Positions 21,735 through 26,734 of a stretch of 26,734 nt of DNA are shown here, one piece after another; the first letter of the stretch is position 1, and each line of letters opens with the position of its first letter. This DNA is from Galbitalea sp036495225 (GTDB lineage Bacteria > Actinomycetota > Actinomycetes > Actinomycetales > Microbacteriaceae), in NCBI GenBank assembly GCA_036495225.1, contig DASXNG010000249.1, positions 1-26,734 of the forward strand. Direction: 5' to 3'. The notes below the pieces were generated by a model. It was not told the DNA's origin. It was given only the letters and a program-made list of their open reading frames with translations, and searched no databases. The position numbers and the translations under genes were made by a program.

Positions 21735-24700
21735 GTGTGGCGTGCCGGTAACCGAGATGACTCGTTCGTAGAAGACGAGCATTCGCATGCACCAAGACAG
21801 GTGACGGCGCCACACGTGCTCAGCCTGGGCGATCCAAATCTGAGGGCGGCAAACGTGGCGGAACCGAGTTGGGCGGCATGGCGGGGAGAGCTGGCTTCGG
21901 TCGGCGGTCCTTCCCCGTTGCTGCACTTCGTGGACACGCCGCGCACCCGCATCGAGTTGAGCGCGACGCATCCGGGCGGACTTGCACAGTTCATTACCGG
22001 CAAGTCGACTTTGCTCTCGAACCTCATCCGCGACGAGGTGGCCCTGCGGGTTGCGAAGACCGCGGCTGGCGCGATCGCGGCCAAGGGACTCGAGCTGTCG
22101 ACGGCTCGTGGCATCGACGGTATTCACCTCGGCATCGGCGTTGTCGACTGGCGCCACGACGACCTGGACTACCGCGCACCCCTTCTGCTGCGACCGCTTG
22201 CAATTCGAAGGCACGGACGCGACTTCGAGCTGAAACTTCGCGGCGACGCGTTTCTTAACCCGGACTTGCATCGCGCCCTGCTGGATCAGTTCCAGCTCGA
22301 GCTGGACGAGCAGGCCTTTGTCGCGTTGACCGACGAGGACGGCACGTTCAAACCGAACCCGGTCATCGATCGCCTGCGCGGCCTCACCAGCCATCTCGAG
22401 TGGTTCAACGTGAGCCCCCGGCTCGTGGTTTCTTCCTTCGTCGAGGTGGCGCACGCAATGGTGGCGGATGTCGCTGAGCTCGAGCATCCGGTTCTCGACG
22501 CGCTCGCGGGCAACCCGACGGCGCGTTGGACAATCGAGGAAAGCTATTCGCCTGTCGCCGCGATGAGCGCTGACACTCGACCGCCGCAGACCGACACGCT
22601 GCTGCTTGACGCAGACGCCGAGCAGGAAAACGTCGTCGCCCAGATCGCGGCAGGCAACTCACTCGTCGTCAAGACGCTGCCTGGCACGGGCGGCACCCAG
22701 ACGATCGTCAACGCGATCGGCAGCCTGGTGTCGCAGAACAAGCGCGTGCTGGTCGTGAGCGCTCGTCGGTCGTCGCTGCACGGCATCAGCCAGCGTCTAG
22801 CCGATTGCGGGCTCACCGGACTTGCGGTTTCGCCGAGCACGCTGCGGCGCGATGTCGTGCGTTCGATCTCCCGCATCGAGAAGTCGAAAAAGCCGTTGAT
22901 CGGCGAGGTCGACGATGCCCTCGTGCGCCTGCGCAAGGTGCTTCTGGACTACCGCGGAGCACTCTCGCGCCCAGACGACGTGCTCGGCATCAGCGTGCTG
23001 GATTGCGTCACAGAACTGAGTCGTCTCGCCCTCCTGCCGACTCCGCCGGCGACCACGGCCCGTCTCGGACGTTCGACCGTCGAGGTTCTGAGCGTCGATC
23101 GGCACCGCGCATCCGAGACGATGGTCACGGCCGCCGCACTTGGTGAGTTCCGCTACGGTCCAGGCGATTCGCCCTGGTACGGGGCACAGTTCGCGGACGG
23201 TGACTCCGCTGCCCGCGCGCACGCGGTGGCGAAGCAGCTCCACGAGGAGTTGCTGCCTCGGCTGCTCGCTCGCGCCCAGGACCTCATCCGCACCACCTAC
23301 ATGCGGCCGTTCGACAACATCACGGAACTCGGCGTCTACCTTTCGCTGCTGATCGACATTCGGGACACGCTCGACAAGTTCCAGCCGGTCGTCTTCGATC
23401 GCTCCCTCAGCGAGCTCATCGTCGCAACCGCTCCGCGCAAGGAGAGCGCCGACATGGCTGGCAGTAACCGCCGTCGGCTGCGGAAGCTTGCGAAGGAATA
23501 CATCCGTCCAGGCGTTCACGTTTCTGATCTGCACGAATCGCTCATGCGTATCCAGCAGCAGCGCATCCTGTGGCAACGGTTCGTCACTGAAGGAGTACCG
23601 CCGGAGGTTCCTACGGGGATCGCGGACGTTCAGGCCGCGTACTCGGAGGTCGCGCGCGACCTCGCGATGCTCAACGAGCCGTTGCGTCTGACGACCCGCG
23701 AAACGCAGCTCGAGTACCTGCAGCTTGGTGTGTTGTTGCAGCGCGTCGAGGGACTGGCCGCGGATTCGGACGTGCTCAACAACCTGCAGGAACGCTCGGC
23801 CCTGATGGCGACGCTTCGGGACCTGCAGATCGATCCGTTGCTCGCCGACCTAGCATCGAGGCACGTTCCGGAGGCGCAAGTCGAGGCGGAACTCGAATTG
23901 GCCTGGTGGCAGTCGGCGCTCGAATCCCTGTTGCAAAACGATCGCGCGTTGCTCGGCGCCAACACGCAGGTGCTCGATCGGCTCGAGGCGGACTTCCGCC
24001 TGGTCGACGAGGCTCACGCCGCAGGCAGCGCTCAACTCCTGGCTTGGCAGCTCGCGGAGAACTGGAAGATCGGGCTCGTCGACTGGCCGGACGAAGCCGC
24101 ACTGCTCAAGAAGCTACTTCGCCGCAAGGATGTCACGGCCTACGACCTGCAGACGACGTCGCCCCACCTGTCTAGAACGATCGCGCCGGTTTGGCTCGCT
24201 TCGCCGTACGAGGTGAACGAGATCGTCGACACCATGGTCTTCGACACGGTCATCCTCGTCGACGCCGGAGCCACGACCCTCGCCGAAAACGTCGGTGCGA
24301 TTCGTCGTGCGAAGCAGGTTGTCGCGTTTGGTGACCCGGTGACGCAGAGTCCCGCGCCATTCTCCACGGCAATTCTCGACCCGGAGAGCGAGGCCGTTCC
24401 GGAGGTCGAACCCGAGTCGTCGGACGACCTGCACGAAGAGTCTGCGCTCGCGAAGCTGGGCGGACTGCTCACTACGCTGTCGCTCACGCGGAGTTACCGG
24501 GCAGGGGGCGAGGATCTGGCCGAGCTCGTCAATCGTCGTTTCTACGGTGGCAAGATCCAGTCGCTGCCCTGGGCTGGGAGCTTCCTCGGGCACGGCAGCA
24601 TTTCGCTCGAATACGTTGAAGGCGGATCCGGGATGCCGGACGCAGACACGGGAGCGGTTGAGAGCGTCGACGCCGAGGTGAACCGCGTCGTGGATCTCGT

Positions 24701-25493
24701 ACTCGAGCACGCCGCGCGCCGGCCGCAGGAGTCCCTCATGGTCATCACGGCGAGCCCCCGGCACGCCGTTCGCGTGCAGCAGGCCGTGCTCGCAGCGTTG
24801 GCGAGCAGCCCGGAGTTGACCGAGTTCGTCGTGGGGGATCGCCCGGAGCCGTTCATGGTGTCAACGATCGAGCACGCGGTGGCGGAGAGCCGCGATCGCG
24901 TGATCTTCTCCATCGGATATGGCCGCACCCCGCACGGTCGCGTGCTGTCGGACTTCGGTGCGCTCGGCGAGGTCGGGGGAGAACGCCTGCTCGCGGTCGC
25001 GATGACGCGCGCTCGTCGGTCGATGGTCATCGTCAGTTGCTTCGAGCCGGAAGACATCGAAGAGGGACGCATGAAGCACGGCGCGATTGCGCTCGCCGAG
25101 ATCCTCGACGAGATCGGAGCTCGCGCGGCCGAGGTCGCACTGCCGGACGACTCGGACCCGATGCTGGTTGATCTCGCCCGCCGACTCGAGGTGCGCGGTC
25201 TCAATGTCGCGCTGGGCCACCGGGGAAAACTTGGGCTCGTGGCATCCCACCTCGGCATGTGCGTCACCATTGAGACCGACACGGTGCTCATGCGAGCCAG
25301 CCTGCGCGAATCGCTGAGGCTGCGTCCCGAGTTCCTTCGGCGGCTCGGATGGCACTACCTGCGAGTGCACGTTTTCGAACTCTTCAGTGACCCGAACGGG
25401 GTCGCGGACACGATCGTGCGGATGCTCGGGGCCGCACCCGGCGCCGCCATCACCGAGCCCATCCCCGTAATCTCATCGACGGATCGTGGCTGA
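21735..25493 (+). CDS. Large SF1 helicase-like protein with degenerate ATPase motifs
   Basis: 1252 aa with the layout of Upf1/DNA2-like SF1 helicases. A DUF4011-like N-terminal part is followed by motif I at 315-323, which reads LPGTGGTQT: the Walker A Lys of GPPGTGKT is Gly320. A long helical region (about 400-800) follows. Motif II near 838-846 reads ILVDAGAT instead of the IIDEAS type, so the catalytic Glu is Ala844. Motif III is kept as GDPVTQSP (866-873), motif IV-like LTRSYR is present, and motifs V-VI end in AVAMTRARRSM (about 1087-1097). The fold is recognisable but ATP hydrolysis may be lost or altered. The GTG at 21735 is supported by the leaderless -10; a GTG at 21801 is the alternative. 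The last codons overlap a 52-aa gene. Confidence 0.85.
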   Translation: MWRAGNRDDSFVEDEHSHAPRQVTAPHVLSLGDPNLRAANVAEPSWAAWRGELASVGGPSPLLHFVDTPRTRIELSATHPGGLAQFITGKSTLLSNLIRDEVALRVAKTAAGAIAAKGLELSTARGIDGIHLGIGVVDWRHDDLDYRAPLLLRPLAIRRHGRDFELKLRGDAFLNPDLHRALLDQFQLELDEQAFVALTDEDGTFKPNPVIDRLRGLTSHLEWFNVSPRLVVSSFVEVAHAMVADVAELEHPVLDALAGNPTARWTIEESYSPVAAMSADTRPPQTDTLLLDADAEQENVVAQIAAGNSLVVKTLPGTGGTQTIVNAIGSLVSQNKRVLVVSARRSSLHGISQRLADCGLTGLAVSPSTLRRDVVRSISRIEKSKKPLIGEVDDALVRLRKVLLDYRGALSRPDDVLGISVLDCVTELSRLALLPTPPATTARLGRSTVEVLSVDRHRASETMVTAAALGEFRYGPGDSPWYGAQFADGDSAARAHAVAKQLHEELLPRLLARAQDLIRTTYMRPFDNITELGVYLSLLIDIRDTLDKFQPVVFDRSLSELIVATAPRKESADMAGSNRRRLRKLAKEYIRPGVHVSDLHESLMRIQQQRILWQRFVTEGVPPEVPTGIADVQAAYSEVARDLAMLNEPLRLTTRETQLEYLQLGVLLQRVEGLAADSDVLNNLQERSALMATLRDLQIDPLLADLASRHVPEAQVEAELELAWWQSALESLLQNDRALLGANTQVLDRLEADFRLVDEAHAAGSAQLLAWQLAENWKIGLVDWPDEAALLKKLLRRKDVTAYDLQTTSPHLSRTIAPVWLASPYEVNEIVDTMVFDTVILVDAGATTLAENVGAIRRAKQVVAFGDPVTQSPAPFSTAILDPESEAVPEVEPESSDDLHEESALAKLGGLLTTLSLTRSYRAGGEDLAELVNRRFYGGKIQSLPWAGSFLGHGSISLEYVEGGSGMPDADTGAVESVDAEVNRVVDLVLEHAARRPQESLMVITASPRHAVRVQQAVLAALASSPELTEFVVGDRPEPFMVSTIEHAVAESRDRVIFSIGYGRTPHGRVLSDFGALGEVGGERLLAVAMTRARRSMVIVSCFEPEDIEEGRMKHGAIALAEILDEIGARAAEVALPDDSDPMLVDLARRLEVRGLNVALGHRGKLGLVASHLGMCVTIETDTVLMRASLRESLRLRPEFLRRLGWHYLRVHVFELFSDPNGVADTIVRMLGAAPGAAITEPIPVISSTDRG

Positions 25494-25644
25494 GGACACC
25501 GCACCCAAGCCGCGTAAGCCTCGCAGGCGTGTGACCACCGAACCGCCGCCCGGGAGCGATCCGACGCCGCAGGCGGAGCCCGAGCGTCACGAGCTCACCG
25601 AGAACGACGAGCGGCTCAAGGCGGAGAAGCCCCCGCACTATTGA
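25486..25644 (+). CDS. 52-aa charged hypothetical protein
   Basis: Small gene starting with GTG at 25486 and overlapping the helicase-like gene's end by 8 nt, so translation is probably coupled. The protein is very hydrophilic: a basic Pro/Lys/Arg-rich first third (KPRKPRRR), a Pro-rich middle, and an acidic-basic end (ELTENDERLKAEKPPHY). No fold or membrane segment is seen, and disorder is likely. Codon use is GC-rich at third positions like its neighbours. Its function is unknown; the overlap suggests a partner of the large protein. Confidence 0.6.
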   Translation: MAEDTAPKPRKPRRRVTTEPPPGSDPTPQAEPERHELTENDERLKAEKPPHY

Positions 25645-25663
25645 GTGCGCAGGTGGCTCTGTA

Positions 25664-26017
25664 GTTGGTTGAGTAGACCGCGCAGTGGTCGTATCCAAAT
25701 CGGGTTGAGCGTTCCGAAACCAAAAAGCGGCATGGACTGATCCGCTTTTGGCCCGGTTTCCCAGAAACTTGGCCGTTCTCGACGCCCAAAACCCTCGACT
25801 CGCCGGTAAGCGTGCCTCATTGGGGCAATGGTGGTCGGGCGCCCGGGCACGTTTGTCCCGACCGACCACATACGCGCCGCTCGCACCCCGAACCCACCGG
25901 AAAACGGCCAAGTTTCAGCGAAACCGGGCCAAAAGCGGATCGGTCCATGCCGCTTTTGGGTTTCCGGGACGCTCAACCCGGTTTCGATACGACCGCTGCG
26001 CGGTCTACTCAACCAAC
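25664..26017. repeat. 354-bp palindromic element with about 117-bp arms
   Basis: The left arm (25664-25780) and the right arm (25900-26017) are inverse copies with about ten differences, roughly 91% identity by eye. The ends are GTTGGTTGAGTAGACCGC and its complement. Each arm contains its own hairpins: GACCGC/GCGGTC at 25991-26005 (left copy 25676-25690 with one mismatch) and CCAAAAGCGG/CCGCTTTTGG at 25929-25959 (left copy 25723-25749). A smaller GTGGTCGG/CCGACCAC pair (25831-25869) lies in the 119-bp centre. All open frames across it are by-products of the symmetry. It resembles the GTTGAGTAG repeats common in Microbacteriaceae (from memory) and sits between a plus-strand gene and convergent mscL. 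Confidence 0.8.
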
Positions 26018-26035
26018 GACGGTGCGCTACTCCGC

Positions 26036-26482
26036 CTACGGCTCCGCGTGCCTCGCCGCGGTCGAGCTGCCATCCGTTGCGGTAGCGAGGAGGTCGCGGA
26101 TCTGCTCCAGCACCTCGAGCTCGGTGGGCGGAACGTCATCCGGTTCGCCGGAAGCGCGTCTGCGTTCCTGGTACTTGCGCACCGCGTTGATGGGAACCAC
26201 GAGGGCGAAGTAGACGACGACCGCGACCAGGACGAACTGGATGATCGCCGCGACCAGCGCGCCGAAGTAGATCGTCGCGGCGTGACCACCGGCGATCGCC
26301 GGCACGGTGACCGGCAGCGACTTGGCGAGTGACGCCGTGTTGAACAGGGCGCCAAGCGCCGGGTTCAAGATCGCAGTTACCAGCGTGTTAACGATGCTCG
26401 TGAACGCAGCACCGATGACTACGGCTACGGCCAGATCAATGACGTTGCCGCGCAGAACGAAATCGCGAAATCCCTTGAGCAC
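26036..26482 (-). CDS. mscL: Large-conductance mechanosensitive channel
   Basis: 148-aa MscL. The N-terminal amphipathic helix and first membrane helix are FRDFVLRGNVIDLAVAVVIG (residues 5-24), the most conserved stretch of the family, including the gate. A periplasmic loop (about 48-70) and second helix (about 72-96) follow, then the cytoplasmic RKYQERRR and the amphipathic C-terminal bundle (PTELEVLEQIRDLL). The channel opens under membrane tension to release solutes on osmotic downshock. The start is GTG at 26482 with GGGGAG upstream. It lies 51 nt downstream of an FmdB-type gene on the same strand, an arrangement common in actinobacteria. Its stop is 18 bp from the palindromic element. 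Confidence 0.96.
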   Translation of the reverse strand: MLKGFRDFVLRGNVIDLAVAVVIGAAFTSIVNTLVTAILNPALGALFNTASLAKSLPVTVPAIAGGHAATIYFGALVAAIIQFVLVAVVVYFALVVPINAVRKYQERRRASGEPDDVPPTELEVLEQIRDLLATATDGSSTAARHAEP

Positions 26483-26533
26483 GAGTACTCCCCACTGTTG
26501 TGAACGCCCACGTGGCGCGTACTAACCGGCGGT

Positions 26534-26734
26534 TTAGGTGGTTGCCGCCGGAGTCGATGTTGTGGTGGTTGCTGCCTTGGTTTCGGACTTTGCCGACGAT
26601 TTTGCCGAAGACGATTCCGACTTCGCGGCGGCCCGAGAGTCGTTGCGGTAGAAGCCCGAGCCGTTGAAGGTCACGCCGACCGCGTTGAAAACCTTGCGCA
26701 GTTTGCCCTCGCAGTTCGGGCAGACGGTGAGCGA
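26534..26734 (-). CDS. FmdB-family zinc-ribbon protein (5' end outside window)
   Basis: The last 66 codons and stop of a small regulatory-type protein; the start lies beyond base 26734. The visible part begins inside the zinc ribbon with CPNCEG (second Cys pair), followed by the family signature KLRKVFNAVGVTFNGSGFYR and NDSR. The rest is a low-complexity tail of Ser, Ala, Lys and Thr. FmdB-like proteins are thought to be metal-binding regulators of unclear targets. The TAA stop is at 26536-26534, and mscL starts 51 nt later on the same strand. Confidence 0.9.
   Translation of the reverse strand, partial: SLTVCPNCEGKLRKVFNAVGVTFNGSGFYRNDSRAAAKSESSSAKSSAKSETKAATTTTSTPAATT

Noticed and set aside
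25748..26332. Several overlapping open frames (up to 194 codons) across the large palindrome
   Set aside because: They exist in many frames because of the symmetry and GC content, read into mscL antisense, and have no ribosome sites or domains.

Overview
The window looks like the chromosome of a high-GC actinobacterium. Gene content (GTP-dependent PEP carboxykinase, a RamB-type regulator, an FmdB/MscL pair, a 1252-aa degenerate SF1 helicase), many GTG starts, leaderless promoters and GTTGAGTAG-type palindromic repeats suggest Microbacteriaceae. The family assignment is inference, made without any database search. No tRNA, rRNA, CRISPR array, transposase or phage gene was seen.

Bases 1-5682 are one plus-strand catabolic operon: two sugar ABC permeases (the first cut by the window edge), a lactonase-type amidohydrolase, a fumarylacetoacetase-fold hydrolase, a short-chain dehydrogenase, and an in-frame fusion of a sugar mutarotase to an aldo-keto reductase. 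Together they cover most steps of a non-phosphorylating L-fucose (or L-rhamnose-like) route: import, anomer exchange, oxidation to lactone, lactone opening, oxidation of the 2-keto-3-deoxy acid, and cleavage to pyruvate plus lactate. The aldonate dehydratase is not in the window.

Bases 5683-6107 are non-coding and crowded with short inverted repeats. They lead into a two-gene unit (6108-9993): a large membrane GT2 polysaccharide synthase and an exported GH18-like chitinase with two chitin-binding modules. A minus-strand three-gene unit follows (11138 down to 9990): four-helix membrane protein, 75-aa helix-turn-helix protein and Clp-N-domain protein, expressed from a promoter with two matching dyads.

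Bases 11171-14425 hold small accessory genes: two RibD-C/DHFR-like reductases, an unknown 206-aa protein, an AraC regulator with a VOC protein, and a stand-alone OLD-type TOPRIM protein. An acyltransferase and pckG converge on a repeat-rich 344-bp gap. A RamB-like regulator is divergent from pckG. A soluble Ser/Thr kinase with a GAF domain is divergent from an exported CHAP hydrolase.

The last block is the 1252-aa helicase-like protein lacking key Walker residues, a 52-aa gene overlapping its stop, a 354-bp near-perfect palindrome, mscL, and the 3' part of an FmdB-type zinc-ribbon gene cut by the window end. A recurring signal is TANNNT followed 6-7 nt later by the start codon. It is seen at seven genes, implies leaderless mRNAs, and helps fix their starts.
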